Both the position numbers and the translations under genes were made by a program. The notes beneath the pieces are model-generated. The model ran no database searches, was not told where the DNA came from, and was given only the letters and a program-made list of their open reading frames with translations. A DNA stretch of 64,000 bases from an uncultured bacterium. GTDB taxonomy: Bacteria > Hydrogenedentota > Hydrogenedentia > Hydrogenedentales > CAILVY01. The DNA is taken from contig CALEDJ010000029.1 of the NCBI GenBank assembly GCA_937951485.1, positions 68,589 through 132,588 of the forward strand. Reading direction: 5' to 3'. Below are positions 37,683 through 47,318 of this stretch, in pieces (the first letter of the stretch is position 1; the number at the start of each line of letters is the position of its first letter).

Positions 37683-39170
37683 ATGCCGCGTCATTTTAAG
37701 GCGGATTCCAGGGAAACCGTGCGGCGTTGCGGTGCTGGACGCCTGGATATCTATCGGTCTGCGCAAGGCGAATTGCCGGTAGTTCACATATCAGGTGATG
37801 CCCGGGAATTGGGCCGCCAATACGGCGCGCTGGTCGGCGACTGTATTCGCCGCATTGCCGACCGCCTGGTCGGACTGTTCACGGGGCTGGGACTGCCCGA
37901 AGCGGTGGCGCTGTTGTTCATTGACAGCGCGTGGAATCGTCTTGCGCCGCACGTGCCCGCGCAATACCTGGAGGAAATGGCGGGCATCGCTTCGGGCGCG
38001 CAGGAAGCAGGGTTTCCGGTGGCCATGATTGACTTGCAGCGCATTCTCGCCGTGACCAATCTCGACATGTACAAACGCGAAGAGCGTTTTCTGGACGTTG
38101 TGGGCATGGAAGCGCTGGCGCAACTGGATGAGGAAACCCGAAACGCGCTGGCCGCCATGCTGCCAGGGGAGGCGATGTCCTGCACCATGTTCGCGGTGTG
38201 GGGTTCGCGCACGGTGGACGGCAAATGCTTCGCGATTCGCAATCTGGACTGGATATCCCAGAGCGGCATGCACGAGGAACGGCTGTTGACGGTCTGCCGA
38301 CCGGAGGGCCGCCATGCCTTTGTCAGCATGGGCTACGCAGGGGTTATCGGGTGTCTCGCGGGCATGAACGAAAAGGGGATTTCACTGTCCGAAGTCGGGG
38401 CGTTCAGCGTGCGCGAGGAACTCGACGGCGTTCCCTGGGTATTGATGGCGAGACAGGTGCTGGAAGCATCGGACTGCCTGGAGGATGCGGTGGCGATTGT
38501 CACGTCGGCCAAACATACGCTCGGCTACAACTATCTCGTGGCCGACGGCGACCCGGACCATTTCGGGACGCCGCAGTTCCGGCCGCGCGCCGCCGCCTTT
38601 GAAACCAATGCCGCCTGCTGCGAGGTGTTCTTTGAGGACGACCCCCAGGAACACGCCGCCGCCTGGACCAGTCCGGAAGGCGAAACCGTCCATTATGGCG
38701 TGCCGCTGCGCGAAGCCGTCATGCGCGCGGACATCGCCTTCGGCGCGACGGCGCGCGCCCTGCAGGCGACGGATGACGGCCCCGGCGATCCGGAAAACAC
38801 CGGCAACCCGCGCGGGCGCGACAATGCGGGCAGCACCTACACCACCTGCCACCTGCCGATGCACGACATGATCCGCGCCTATGAAACCGGCGCGGAGTAT
38901 GTGTTTCCTGTGCGCAATACGAAGGTTATCGAGAAGGGCGCGCCGCGTAAAATCGGCCCGGAAGAAACCCTGACCATTGCCGCCACTGTGGCGCACAATA
39001 CCGAAATGCTGCACGAGAACGACTGGAATGTCATGAGCGTGGCCTACGCGCCCACCGACCTCGATTTCTGGGTCGCCTATGAATCCCGCGATGCCCGTGG
39101 CGACTGGCGCAACGCGCCGGACTCCGGATACTGGCAGTTTAACCTGAAAAAACTTTTGGAAAGCGCCTGA
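37683..39170 (+). CDS. C45-type autoproteolytic acyltransferase/hydrolase
   Basis: The protein has 495 residues; the start at 37683 follows AAGGAGA by five bases. It belongs to the acyl-CoA:6-aminopenicillanate acyltransferase group of Ntn hydrolases. Visible are GDARELGRQYGALVGDCI at the N-terminus, the probable autocleavage site with nucleophile Cys167 in PGEAMSCTMFAVWG, CFAIRNLDW, and FVSMGYAGVIGCLAGMNEKGISLSEV. The remainder forms the beta subunit. Members hydrolyse or transfer acyl amides. No signal peptide is seen. The natural substrate is unknown; a role in penicillin synthesis is not implied. Confidence 0.85.
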   Translation: MPRHFKADSRETVRRCGAGRLDIYRSAQGELPVVHISGDARELGRQYGALVGDCIRRIADRLVGLFTGLGLPEAVALLFIDSAWNRLAPHVPAQYLEEMAGIASGAQEAGFPVAMIDLQRILAVTNLDMYKREERFLDVVGMEALAQLDEETRNALAAMLPGEAMSCTMFAVWGSRTVDGKCFAIRNLDWISQSGMHEERLLTVCRPEGRHAFVSMGYAGVIGCLAGMNEKGISLSEVGAFSVREELDGVPWVLMARQVLEASDCLEDAVAIVTSAKHTLGYNYLVADGDPDHFGTPQFRPRAAAFETNAACCEVFFEDDPQEHAAAWTSPEGETVHYGVPLREAVMRADIAFGATARALQATDDGPGDPENTGNPRGRDNAGSTYTTCHLPMHDMIRAYETGAEYVFPVRNTKVIEKGAPRKIGPEETLTIAATVAHNTEMLHENDWNVMSVAYAPTDLDFWVAYESRDARGDWRNAPDSGYWQFNLKKLLESA

Positions 39171-39232
39171 TGGAAGCAAAAGGACTTTCTTCAAGTCAAT
39201 CGAGGACAATCTGAAACGAGGGGAACGAAAGA

Positions 39233-39406
39233 ATGACTATCGTAGGTGTTATCCTCCTGATCGCGGGGGGCGTGATGAGCACGCTCCTGTTCACCGGCAA
39301 TGCGCCCGCCGCCGTCAGCAATCTTCCCGTGCCGTTCTGGGCATGGGTCGTCATGGCCGCCATCGGGGTAATCCTCATCTACTTCAATCGCCGCCCCGCT
39401 GACTGA
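39233..39406 (+). CDS. 57-residue membrane protein
   Basis: A short frame starts ATG at 39233, ten bases after GAGGGG, and ends TGA at 39404-39406. It encodes two hydrophobic helices: TIVGVILLIAGGVMSTLLF and PFWAWVVMAAIGVILIYF. A short loop (TGNAPAAVSNLPV) separates them, and the tail is basic (NRRPAD). The ribosome site and the clean two-helix pattern support a real gene. It lies 62 bp after the C45-type hydrolase on the same strand and may be co-transcribed. No family is recognised. Confidence 0.7.
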   Translation: MTIVGVILLIAGGVMSTLLFTGNAPAAVSNLPVPFWAWVVMAAIGVILIYFNRRPAD

Positions 39407-39567
39407 AATCACTGCGGGCGGTCGGACTGCGGTGTTTTTCCGGACCTGTAGATTGCTCCGGTGTTGCCCAAGCCGGATGCCGGAAGATTTTGGGAAAGTG
39501 GATGGGAGTGCCGGTGACATTCTGGCCTCTTTGATTGTATTTGCTGTGCGTTTCGCGCAGAAGTTCG

Positions 39568-40191
39568 ATGAAGGTTGTCGTCTCCGGATCGCGAATCAAT
39601 CTCGACCGCGTCAAGAAACGGAACCAGAACCGGTCCACCGTGACAGGCTGTCACGGCATGGTCTGCGCCAGCCAGCCGTTGGCCAGTCTCGCGGGACGGA
39701 ATATCCTGCAGGCGGGCGGCAACGCCGTTGAGGCGGCCATCGCCGCGAACGCTATGATGGCCCTTGTCGAACCGATGCACTGCGGTCCCGGCGGCGATCT
39801 TTTCGCCATCCTGTGGATGGAAAGGAAGGGGCGGCCCTTCGGGCTGAACGCCAGCGCGGGCGCGCGCCAAAGGACCGAACGCTGCTGTATTTCATGAACT
39901 GCTCGCCCGCGACGCTTTCCGGGCCTTTTACGAAGGTGACCCCGCGGTGCGTATCGTCAAATACTCCGAAGAGAACGGCGGGCGCTTCACCCTTGCCGAT
40001 TTTCTCGGGAACATCAGCCGGAGTGGGTGGACCCCGTGTCCGCGCAATACCGGGGCTACGGCGTCTGGGAGATTCCCCCCAACAGCCAGGGTATCGGCGC
40101 GCTGCAGATGCTGAACATGCTCGAAACCTTGGATATTGGCGCCATGGCGCCGGAAAAGACGGCTGCGCAATGGGATACCGAGGAATCCTGA
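39568..40191 (+). pseudogene. Decayed gamma-glutamyltransferase gene
   Basis: Three pieces of a GGT-like protein occur in three different reading frames. Frame 1 (39568-39897) gives HGMVCASQPLASLAGRNILQ, then NAVEAAIAANAMMALVEPMH and GGDLFAILW...FGLNAS, ending at a stop. Frame 2 (from 39896) gives ARDAFRAFYEGDPAVRIVKY and SEENGGRFTLADFLGN. Frame 3 (40009-40191) gives HQPEWVDPVSAQYRGYGVWE, then IPPNSQGIGALQMLNMLE, ending at TGA. About 130 residues between pieces 1 and 2 are missing, as is the whole small subunit with the catalytic Thr. The gene is clearly dead. Intact relatives process glutathione or transfer gamma-glutamyl groups. Confidence 0.85.
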
Positions 40192-40219
40192 CAAACACAA
40201 GAGGTGCATCAGCCGTCCG

Positions 40220-40966
40220 TCATTGCGAACGCAACGGCGCTTTGCAGCGGCCGACCGCGAAGACGGACAATCCGAAGGGCATGGGAAAAAAGCGCGCCGC
40301 CCGGCGTTCCGCGCAGAGGATGGCGTGCAGGCGCCGGTTGAGGACGCCGCCGGATGCCAGGCGAAGATCGGAGGTGCTCCGTTTCAGCGCGCGTTTGACC
40401 AAGCGCACCAGAACCGCCAGGGGAAACAACGCCGTGTTCCAGTAGTTCGCCTCCACGACCTCGAAACCCGCCGCGCTGATCAGTTCCCGGCATTGACGGC
40501 GGGTGTAGCGGCGGGCGGTTGAAACGGCGACGTCATGCGGCGATCGGAGCCACGCATAGGCGGGCAGATTGACCAGCACCACCCCGCCGGGACGCAATAC
40601 GCGCCGCACTTCACGAAGCGCCTCATGCGGGTCGGTCACGCCGCTGTCCGACAGCACATCCAGGAACAGCACGGCGTCAAAGGAGGCGTCGGCAAACGGG
40701 AGCGCCGTGGCGGAGCCGCGCGCGAGGCGCGTCAGATTGCGCATGCGGCAAAAGCGCAGGGCGTCCGCGGAAAACTCCATGCCGGCGGCGGGGCCGTGCG
40801 CCTGCAAGCGTTGCAACATCGCGCCCGTGCCGCAGCCGGCGTCCAGCACCGCGCCGCCCGGTGCGCCATGCCGGCGCAATCCGTCTTCGACCATCTCATG
40901 CAGCGTCCGGTACCACCAATGGGCGGTTTCCGCATGAAACATGATCTCGTATTCTTCGGGGCGCAT
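40220..40966 (-). CDS. Class I SAM-dependent methyltransferase
   Basis: The protein has 248 residues. The SAM-binding motif I is VLDAGCGTGAMLQRL; motif II/III regions are FADASFDAVLFLDVL and REVRRVLRPGGVVLVNLPAY. The N-terminus (HAETAHWWYRTLHEMVE) matches methyltransferases found in glycan and lipid biosynthesis clusters. The substrate is unknown. It stands next to a DegT aminotransferase and a GT2 gene on the same strand, separated by 188 bp of repeat-like sequence. The C-terminal codons (APLRSQ) are formed by a dispersed CATTGCG repeat, so the natural C-terminus may have been altered. Confidence 0.88.
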   Translation of the reverse strand: MRPEEYEIMFHAETAHWWYRTLHEMVEDGLRRHGAPGGAVLDAGCGTGAMLQRLQAHGPAAGMEFSADALRFCRMRNLTRLARGSATALPFADASFDAVLFLDVLSDSGVTDPHEALREVRRVLRPGGVVLVNLPAYAWLRSPHDVAVSTARRYTRRQCRELISAAGFEVVEANYWNTALFPLAVLVRLVKRALKRSTSDLRLASGGVLNRRLHAILCAERRAARFFPMPFGLSVFAVGRCKAPLRSQ

Positions 40967-40996
40967 GCGTCAATATGCTCCAGGCATCAAGGGTTG

Positions 40997-41085
40997 CCGT
41001 TGTGGCCGGTCTCCCATCCGCGCCACCCTCTTTGGCGTGCGCAAGCCACGCTTGCGCTTTTCCTGTTGTGGCCGGTCTCCGGATC
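40997..41085. repeat. Direct repeat plus hairpin between methyltransferase and DegT genes
   Basis: GTTGTGGCCGGTCTCC followed by a near-identical ATC.CGCGCCACC occurs twice, near 40998 and 41062. Between them, GCGCAAGC-CAC-GCTTGCGC (41039-41057) is a perfect 8-bp hairpin. The unit is related to the repeat downstream of prepilin gene 1. Confidence 0.5.
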
Positions 41086-41154
41086 GCGCCACCGACGCGA
41101 CCAAAGGTCTCCAATGTGTCGGGGGGGCAGTGCAGCGGAACCCACGGGGGTTGC

Positions 41155-42258
41155 CTAACGTTTATCGAAAAAAGCGATGACGGCATCGGCGATCTGGTCC
41201 ACGGTTTCCGGCGGGAGTTCCGGGTAGAGCGGCAGCGACAGGGTTTCATTGCAGATTTTTTCGGCGACCGGAAACGCGCCGCGCGTCCATCCGAGAGAAG
41301 CGTAGGCAGGCTGCAGGTGAATGGGGATCGGGTAGTGCATCAACGTGCCGATGCCCCTTTCCTTGAGCCAGGCCGCCAACGCGTCGCGATCCGGCGTGCG
41401 CACGGGGTAGAGGTGGAAATTGCTGCGCGCCCACGGCGCCTCCTCGGGCAGGGCCAGCGGCGTTACGCGGAGTCGCTCGCGGTATTGCGCGGCGCGCGCG
41501 CGGCGCGCATCGTTCCACGCATCCAGGTGGCGCAGTTTCACGCGCAGAATGGCCGCCTGCATTTCGTCCAAGCGGCTGTTGACGCCGTGCGTGACGTGAT
41601 AGTATCGGCGGTCTTCTCCGTAATTGCGCAGTTTTCGGACGCGGTCGGCAATTTCCGGATCATTCGTCGTCACCGCGCCGGCGTCGCCGAACGCGCCCAG
41701 GTTCTTGGTGGGATAGAAACTGAAGGCCGCCGCCGCGGACAGCACGCCGCAATGGCGACCCTTGTATTGCGCGCCATGCGCCTGCGCGCAGTCCTCCACT
41801 ACGTACAGACCGTGACGTGCTGCGACGGCATTGATTGCGTCCATGTCGCAGGGATGTCCATAGAGGTGCACGGGAAGCACGGCTTTGACGGGCGGTGTTA
41901 TCGTGCGTTCCATTGCGGCGGGGTCAAGGGTCAGCGTGGCGGGGTCCACATCCGCGAGGACGGGGGTCGCGCCCGCCGCGACCACGGCCGCCGCCGTGGG
42001 CACGCACGTGTTTGCGGGGATGATGACGCCATCGCCCGGCCCCACGCCTGCGGCGCGCAGCGCCAGGTGAATCGCATCGGTGCCGGAGCCGACGCCGACG
42101 GCCTGCGATGCGCCGACATAGGCCGCGAATTCTTTCTCGAACGCCTGGAGTTGTGCGCCCAGGATAAACCAGCCGCTTTCGAGCACCCCGTCCACGGCGG
42201 CGCGGATTTCCGCCTCGATGCTCCGGAACTGCGACTTCAGTTCTGAGAAGGGAATCAT
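41155..42258 (-). CDS. DegT/DnrJ/EryC1 aminotransferase
   Basis: The protein has 367 residues with the start one base after the GT2 stop, and GGAGG ten bases upstream inside the GT2 gene. Residue Lys185 in [17 protein letters not shown] is the PLP-binding lysine; [32 protein letters not shown] and [15 protein letters not shown] are classic family motifs. It transfers an amino group to a keto sugar nucleotide (3- or 4-amino sugars), feeding glycan or surface polysaccharide synthesis. It is part of the leftward DUF2804-acyltransferase-GT2-DegT run. Confidence 0.93.
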   Translation of the reverse strand: MIPFSELKSQFRSIEAEIRAAVDGVLESGWFILGAQLQAFEKEFAAYVGASQAVGVGSGTDAIHLALRAAGVGPGDGVIIPANTCVPTAAAVVAAGATPVLADVDPATLTLDPAAMERTITPPVKAVLPVHLYGHPCDMDAINAVAARHGLYVVEDCAQAHGAQYKGRHCGVLSAAAAFSFYPTKNLGAFGDAGAVTTNDPEIADRVRKLRNYGEDRRYYHVTHGVNSRLDEMQAAILRVKLRHLDAWNDARRARAAQYRERLRVTPLALPEEAPWARSNFHLYPVRTPDRDALAAWLKERGIGTLMHYPIPIHLQPAYASLGWTRGAFPVAEKICNETLSLPLYPELPPETVDQIADAVIAFFDKR

Positions 42259-42259
42259 C

Positions 42260-42973
42260 TCACGCAGGCCTCCGCAGGAGCACCAGCCGCACCCACAGGC
42301 CCGAGAGTTGCCAAGCGACCAGCGCGATCCGGCGGAAATTGAAGAACTGAGATTTGCCGTGCGCGCGCTGGTAATGGTGCACGGGCGTCTCGACGATCCG
42401 GCATCCGGCCCGTTGCATCTTCGTCATCATCTCACAGCAGATGACGCCGCTGTCGCTGAGCAACGTGATGCTGTCGAAGAGGGAGCGCCGGATCAGGCGG
42501 AAATCGCAGTCCACGTCGCGGATTTTCAGCCCGAAGGCGACCTTGACCATCCAATGGTAGATGCGCCCGATGACGATGCGGTGCAGCGGATCATGGCGGG
42601 TGATTTTGTAGCCCTGCACCACATCCACCTCCGGGCCGGCATGCTGCACCAGTTGCTCCAGTTCGCGCACGTCGTATTGCGCGTCGCCGTCGGTGTAGAA
42701 AATCCACTCCCGCGTGGCTGCGGCGAAGCCGCTGCGCAATGCGCCGCCATAGCCCCGGTTTTTCTCGTGGCGCAGCACCTTTACCTGCGGGAAGCGCCGC
42801 TCGATTTCCTCCAGCAATTCAAGTGTATGGTCATTGCTGCCGTCGTCCACGATGGTGATGTCATAATCCAACCCCAGTCGTTCGGCGGTCCGTACGGTCA
42901 AGAGCACCATGCTGCCCATCGTTCCCCAATCCTGGTGGCAGGGAAAGAAAATGGATATCGAACTGCACGCCAT
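42260..42973 (-). CDS. Family 2 glycosyltransferase
   Basis: The protein has 237 residues with start [15 protein letters not shown] at 42973 after AAGGGG. The GT-A fold is indicated by [42 protein letters not shown] (DxD metal site) and the acceptor loop [12 protein letters not shown]. It resembles dolichyl-phosphate-mannose-synthase-like or undecaprenyl-phosphate glycosyltransferases without C-terminal membrane domains. It is coupled to the DegT aminotransferase. The longer upstream frame has no family features and lies across the promoter-like element. Confidence 0.9.
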   Translation of the reverse strand: MACSSISIFFPCHQDWGTMGSMVLLTVRTAERLGLDYDITIVDDGSNDHTLELLEEIERRFPQVKVLRHEKNRGYGGALRSGFAAATREWIFYTDGDAQYDVRELEQLVQHAGPEVDVVQGYKITRHDPLHRIVIGRIYHWMVKVAFGLKIRDVDCDFRLIRRSLFDSITLLSDSGVICCEMMTKMQRAGCRIVETPVHHYQRAHGKSQFFNFRRIALVAWQLSGLWVRLVLLRRPA

Positions 42974-43016
42974 GGCGGTTTCATCCCCTTGATATGCTTC
43001 GGACTGCGCTGCGCGC

Positions 43017-43025
43017 AGTATAACA
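43017..43025 (-). promoter_or_regulatory. Extended -10 element TGTTATACT before the GT2 gene
   Basis: The minus strand reads TGTTATACTGCG, identical to the elements at 31468 and 49380. It lies 44 bases upstream of the GT2 ATG. No -35 is evident. Confidence 0.4.
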
Positions 43026-43127
43026 GCATCCCCTGGAAGCCCACAAGAACAGCCGCCAGCCGAACCGGAAAAGCCGAACGCATCGGGGGAGATCAACTTC
43101 CCCAAGCCTCTGCCGGCGTATTTGCCG

Positions 43128-43730
43128 CTATTGCTGATATCTCCCCTTCTTCAGGCCGTATTTTGCGATCAATTCCTGCGCTTCCTTCAATTTGTGCGGC
43201 GGCACGCCTTCCGTGCGGTGTGCGATCTTCCTGGCGGGCGCGCCCGCCCAGATTTCGAGCGGACCGACCTGCGTGTCCTCGGTCAACACGCTGCCGACGC
43301 CAATGATGGCGCCGTCGCCGATCCTCACGCCGGGGTGAATGTAGGTGCGGCTGCCGACGAATACATTGTTGCCGATGATGATGGGTTTGGTGATGTGCGG
43401 GGTATAGACCCAGTGATGGTCCGTTCCGTAAACCATGTGATTGGTGTCACGAATCACACAGAATTCCGTAATCGCGGTGTCGTTGCCGATTTGAATCAGT
43501 TCCTCCGCCTCCAATATGCAGTAATAACTGCACCCGGAATGATTTCCGAAGATGATTTTCCCCTTGCCGCTCGTTCGCATGATCACATGGTCGCGAAACC
43601 GGCAGTTGCTCCCCACCTCCACATGTCCCTCGATGACCAACTCCCTTCCTTGAAAACGGTTGTGCCTGCCCTTCTTGGCGAACTTCAATCCATGCCGCCA
43701 CGACCGCAGCATGCGTACTACGTTTCTCAT
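43128..43730 (-). CDS. Hexapeptide-repeat (LbH) acyltransferase
   Basis: The protein has 200 residues from the ATG at 43730 (AGGA nine bases upstream; an ATG two codons earlier is possible). It has left-handed beta-helix hexapeptides (VIEGHVEVGSNCRFRDHVIM, IIIGNNVFVGSRTYIHPGV, RIGDGAIIGVGSVLTEDTQV), ending with the family-typical AGAPARKI. It would acetylate or otherwise acylate a sugar, consistent with the neighbouring GT2 and DegT genes. The acceptor is unknown. Confidence 0.9.
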   Translation of the reverse strand: MRNVVRMLRSWRHGLKFAKKGRHNRFQGRELVIEGHVEVGSNCRFRDHVIMRTSGKGKIIFGNHSGCSYYCILEAEELIQIGNDTAITEFCVIRDTNHMVYGTDHHWVYTPHITKPIIIGNNVFVGSRTYIHPGVRIGDGAIIGVGSVLTEDTQVGPLEIWAGAPARKIAHRTEGVPPHKLKEAQELIAKYGLKKGRYQQ

Positions 43731-43760
43731 CGTCATCTTTCCTTTGTTTCGACTTTTCTT

Positions 43761-44798
43761 TCAGAATCGCGCTTTCATTTCCTCCAGGGCGCCAAACTGC
43801 TCTTGGATGGCATACTCCGTTCCCTGCTCATCCACAACCACGCCGTCGTATGGGCCGAAATGCTGCGCATAGTCCATCGCGATGATTCCGTAATGGCGTT
43901 TCTCCGCTTTGGCATCCCGACCCCGGAAGCGCAGGCGGACGCGGCCTTCCTTGTCCTCAATGCGAAACGTGCGCGCTTCTGATTCGCGTATGAACGCTAC
44001 AGGCCCCATCAACATGATGCGGCCATCCACCCACAGAGCGTCCTCATCGGGCGCTCCTTGCTCCGTCATCTGATTGACAAAATTGACCATCACCTCGCGC
44101 CCTTGGGCGGAGAAACCCGAAAAACACCCCCACAGCCACTGGGTGCGATAGGGATAGAAAGTTTTCTGTTCGTCGAGATTCCCGCGATCCCGGGCGGAAT
44201 CGAAGCGATACTCTTCGCGGTCAATTCGGATAACCCCTTCAATACGCAAAGGCGATTTATGCGTGTACGTGTGATGTTTGGGCGGAATGGGCAGGCTGAC
44301 GACCAGGGGGTCCACATCGTTCAGATTCTGGTGGAAAACCAGGTCGGCATACATGGCCGGCGCGGTTCGGGTTTTCAACAAATCCGCTTTGACCCGGTGG
44401 CAGCCATCTTCCAGGTTGTGCTCGAAAATGATCCATCCGCCCCTGGAAACACACCGGGCGCTCCCGCGCCAGAGGGTTTCCGGCAAATGGACACGGAAAG
44501 GATTTGCGATCATGGTCTGTTCGCACATACGCGCACGTTCCTTGTCGTAAACATAAAACGTGCCGCTTGCGGCATACTTGGCATTCTGAATGAGCACTGA
44601 GCCATACATACGGGGATGATTGATGCCGAAGCCAATCCATTCCTTCAGCCGAAACCAGCGGAACGGTCTCCCCACAGGGCCTCCGGGATTTCGCGCGTCG
44701 AGCAGATTGGCGTATCGAAAGGGCGTCTTGAAAAAGCCGCAATGGATGTTTCCGTTCTCCACAAGCGCAGGCGGTGTTTCCACAATGGCGGCGGACAC
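43761..44798 (-). CDS. DUF2804 family protein
   Basis: The protein has 345 residues with a GTG start eight bases after AGGAGA. It has the DUF2804 pattern: GPVGRPFRWFRLKEWIGFGI, ASGTFYVYDKERARMCEQT, HLPETLWRGSA, EEYRFDSARDRGNLDEQ, YRTQWLWGCFSGFSAQGREV, ending with a lipocalin/carotenoid-like beta barrel pattern (GYIDxRG-like strands). Its function is unknown; the fold is probably a ligand-binding beta barrel. It is the first gene of the leftward glycan-type run, 30 bp before the acyltransferase. Confidence 0.82.
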   Translation of the reverse strand: MSAAIVETPPALVENGNIHCGFFKTPFRYANLLDARNPGGPVGRPFRWFRLKEWIGFGINHPRMYGSVLIQNAKYAASGTFYVYDKERARMCEQTMIANPFRVHLPETLWRGSARCVSRGGWIIFEHNLEDGCHRVKADLLKTRTAPAMYADLVFHQNLNDVDPLVVSLPIPPKHHTYTHKSPLRIEGVIRIDREEYRFDSARDRGNLDEQKTFYPYRTQWLWGCFSGFSAQGREVMVNFVNQMTEQGAPDEDALWVDGRIMLMGPVAFIRESEARTFRIEDKEGRVRLRFRGRDAKAEKRHYGIIAMDYAQHFGPYDGVVVDEQGTEYAIQEQFGALEEMKARF

Positions 44799-44984
44799 AG
44801 GGATTTTCTCCTGACAAACATTCGCGTCTGCGGGATTTTACCTGAAATTTACGGGCGCGTGCACATGTTCCGGGGGGGCATGCCGTTTTTCCCAGTCAGG
44901 CCATCATGTATCGGTGGGGAATAGCGCAATTGAAAAAGGTGTTTGCTTTGACACCGTCGGGCAACGGGTTCTACCGGAAAGAGC

Positions 44985-46307
44985 ATGACGCGATGGGGCA
45001 GGCAGAATATGTTGTTTCGCAGAGGTGCAATCGGTTGTTTCTTTGACGCGATCAGGGATCGTCTCACCCATTTCTTCACCAACTCCAGGAATACGCCCCA
45101 GTCCCGGGATGCAAACGGGGTTGCGTATGAGTCCTCAGTCCCTGCCGTCGAAGCGCGGATGAGCCGCAAAACGGGTGTGGACAGTGAAAGCCTTACCACA
45201 GCGATCGAGTGCGCGGGGGAAGCGGTGCTTATCACGGATGGGAACGGCGTAATTCTGTATGCAAACCCGGCGTTCACTGCGCAAACCGGCTATGCCCGAA
45301 AAGAGGTATTGGGCAAGACGCCGAAAATACTGAAAAGCGGACTTCAGGGCGCCGCGTTCTACGCCAATCTCTGGGACACCATTCGTTCGGGAAAAACGTG
45401 GCGCGGCGAACTGGTGAATCGGCGCAAGGACGGCGCGCTCTACGAGGTGGAACAGACCATTGCGCCGGTGAAAGATGGTTCGGGCGCAATCACCGGATAC
45501 GTTTCCATCAAGCGGGACGTGACGGAACGGCGGCGCGTGGAGCGCGAGGTGGCCGAGCACCAATCCCGCATGCAGGCTTCTGCGCGGATGGCTGCGTTGG
45601 GGCTTGTAGCGGGAAACATCGCACACGAAATCAAGAACCCGCTCACGGTCATCAGCGGCGACGCCGAACTGCTTGCGAGCATGTACAGCGCCGGCAAGTG
45701 GAATGAAAAAATCTGCCTGGAAGCAGCGGAGCGGCTTGTGCGCAATGCCGAGCGGCTGGAACGCATTGTGCGGGGGTTGATAAACCTTTCGCGGGAAGGC
45801 TCACGCGATCCCTTCCGTTGCGTCCCGATGCGAACGCTGATGGAAGAGGCCATTGAGTTGTGCCGTCCAAGATTTGCCTTGAAGGGCGTGCGACTGGAGT
45901 GCCCCACACCAGGCCCGGATATGCGTGTGGAATGCCGTCCCACCCAGATTTCCCAGGCATTGCTGAACCTGCTTACCAACGCGTTGGATGCCGTGTCGCG
46001 GCTTCAGGACCCTTGGGTCTGCATAGAATGCGCCGACGACGAGGATGCCGTCATCCTTGCTGTCAGCGACAGCGGCTGCGGCATTCCCGCGCCGGTCCGC
46101 GCAAACATTTTCAATGAGTTCTATACCACCAAGAACGACGGCGCATCCTGCGGTCTGGGATTGAGCATTTCCCGCGCCATCGTGGAACAGCATAACGGGG
46201 CGTTGTTCCTGGACGAAGACGCGCCGCACACCCGCTTCGTCATGCGCTTGCCGAAGACACAAGCCAGGCCACTGAAATCAAACTCCTCCGAGGCATGTGC
46301 GCCGTAA
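44985..46307 (+). CDS. PAS sensor histidine kinase
   Basis: The protein has 440 residues; GGAAAGAGC precedes the ATG. A PAS domain (~65-180: GEAVLITDGNGVILYANPAF, TGYARKEVLGKTPK, with the PAC segment GAITGYVSIKRDVTERR) is followed by a coiled-coil and a kinase core: H-box GNIAHEIKNPLTVISG with phospho-His214, N-box LLNLLTNALDAVS, G1 SDSGCGIP, F-box FNEFYTTKND, G2 CGLGLSISRAIVEQH. It has no membrane segment and no receiver domain; the partner regulator is not adjacent. The 186-bp upstream gap shows no other feature. It converges with a prepilin gene over 4 bp, where the hairpin AACGC-TTCA-GCGTT spans both stop regions. Confidence 0.92.
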   Translation: MTRWGRQNMLFRRGAIGCFFDAIRDRLTHFFTNSRNTPQSRDANGVAYESSVPAVEARMSRKTGVDSESLTTAIECAGEAVLITDGNGVILYANPAFTAQTGYARKEVLGKTPKILKSGLQGAAFYANLWDTIRSGKTWRGELVNRRKDGALYEVEQTIAPVKDGSGAITGYVSIKRDVTERRRVEREVAEHQSRMQASARMAALGLVAGNIAHEIKNPLTVISGDAELLASMYSAGKWNEKICLEAAERLVRNAERLERIVRGLINLSREGSRDPFRCVPMRTLMEEAIELCRPRFALKGVRLECPTPGPDMRVECRPTQISQALLNLLTNALDAVSRLQDPWVCIECADDEDAVILAVSDSGCGIPAPVRANIFNEFYTTKNDGASCGLGLSISRAIVEQHNGALFLDEDAPHTRFVMRLPKTQARPLKSNSSEACAP

Positions 46308-46311
46308 CGCT

Positions 46312-47262
46312 TCAGCGTTCAACGTCGAACATGTGCATCAGTTCGGCCATGGCGCGGTTGATGGGGGCCGGTCCGGGATAGCGCACAAATTCCACATGAC
46401 CGTCCATGAACAGCAGATTGCTGCCGCCCGGCACATGATTGAAATGGGACACGATACTGGCGACATTGTCCCACATGACGAAAATGCCGCTCTGGGCCTT
46501 GGCGCTCGCGGCGGGATTGTTGATATCGGTGATCAGGAAGCGCTCGATGCCTTCCCGCAGGCGATAGACCGTTGCGCTGGCGCCGCCGCCGTTGCCGTTG
46601 CCGGGTGAGACGCGCCGGTCGCTGTCCGTCACCGCCAGAAAGGCCGCGTAATCATTCGCGAGGAACGGGTCCCGATGCGATCGCATCATGTCTTCAATCA
46701 TTTCCACGAACTGCGCGGGACCTTCGGTGTATTCCGGGGCAGGTTCGTTCAGCCCCAGGATTTGCGCCAGCAAACGCAATGCGCCGATGTCTTTCTTGGG
46801 AAACTCATCCTGCACCCGGTCAAAAACATAGGACGCATAGGTATAACTGGCGTCAATCCCCTCCACGCCTTCCTGGCGGTTGCCGTCTATGCGCAGCGTC
46901 AGCGTGAGATTGCCGTCGGCGTCACGGAAATCATTGATGCTGTCCATCGGGTCGGAGGGACAGAACACGATGGCGGGGTCGGTCAGGTATTCGGGGTATA
47001 TTGCCGAGACCAGCGGCCCGAAGGCGATGCAGGGCCGTGGCCCGCAACCCAATTCCACCTGCGACGGCGGGAACCGTTCCCCAGGCGATTCCCCCGAATA
47101 CATTTTGAAGATCAGCCCCCATTGTTTCAGGTTGTTCGCGCAGGAAGCGCGCCGCGCCGCTTCGCGCGCGCGCGCCAGCGCGGGCAGCAGAATCGCGGCC
47201 AGAATCGCGATGATGGCAATCACGACCAGCAGTTCAATCAACGTGAAACCCTGCTTCTTCAT
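46312..47262 (-). CDS. Prepilin-type protein with DUF1559-like domain (2)
   Basis: The protein has 316 residues. The start [20 protein letters not shown] at 47262 follows GGAGG; a longer upstream form lacks a site. Prepilin peptidase cleavage is expected after the Gly of QG-FTLIE. The basic [20 protein letters not shown] patch and the C-terminal [20 protein letters not shown] (H-x9-DG) are present. The central region differs strongly from the paralogue 56 bp upstream, but [21 protein letters not shown] is nearly identical in all three copies of the window. Confidence 0.9.
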   Translation of the reverse strand: MKKQGFTLIELLVVIAIIAILAAILLPALARAREAARRASCANNLKQWGLIFKMYSGESPGERFPPSQVELGCGPRPCIAFGPLVSAIYPEYLTDPAIVFCPSDPMDSINDFRDADGNLTLTLRIDGNRQEGVEGIDASYTYASYVFDRVQDEFPKKDIGALRLLAQILGLNEPAPEYTEGPAQFVEMIEDMMRSHRDPFLANDYAAFLAVTDSDRRVSPGNGNGGGASATVYRLREGIERFLITDINNPAASAKAQSGIFVMWDNVASIVSHFNHVPGGSNLLFMDGHVEFVRYPGPAPINRAMAELMHMFDVER

Positions 47263-47318
47263 TTGATCTACCTCCTGTTGCGTTTTCGAACTATCAGTCC
47301 CGTCCGGTGTTTTCGTCG

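Noticed and set aside
37683-39170. Beta-lactam biosynthesis gene cluster
   Set aside because: The C45-type hydrolase resembles penicillin acyltransferase, but no ACV synthetase or IPN synthase gene is nearby, and the family is broad.
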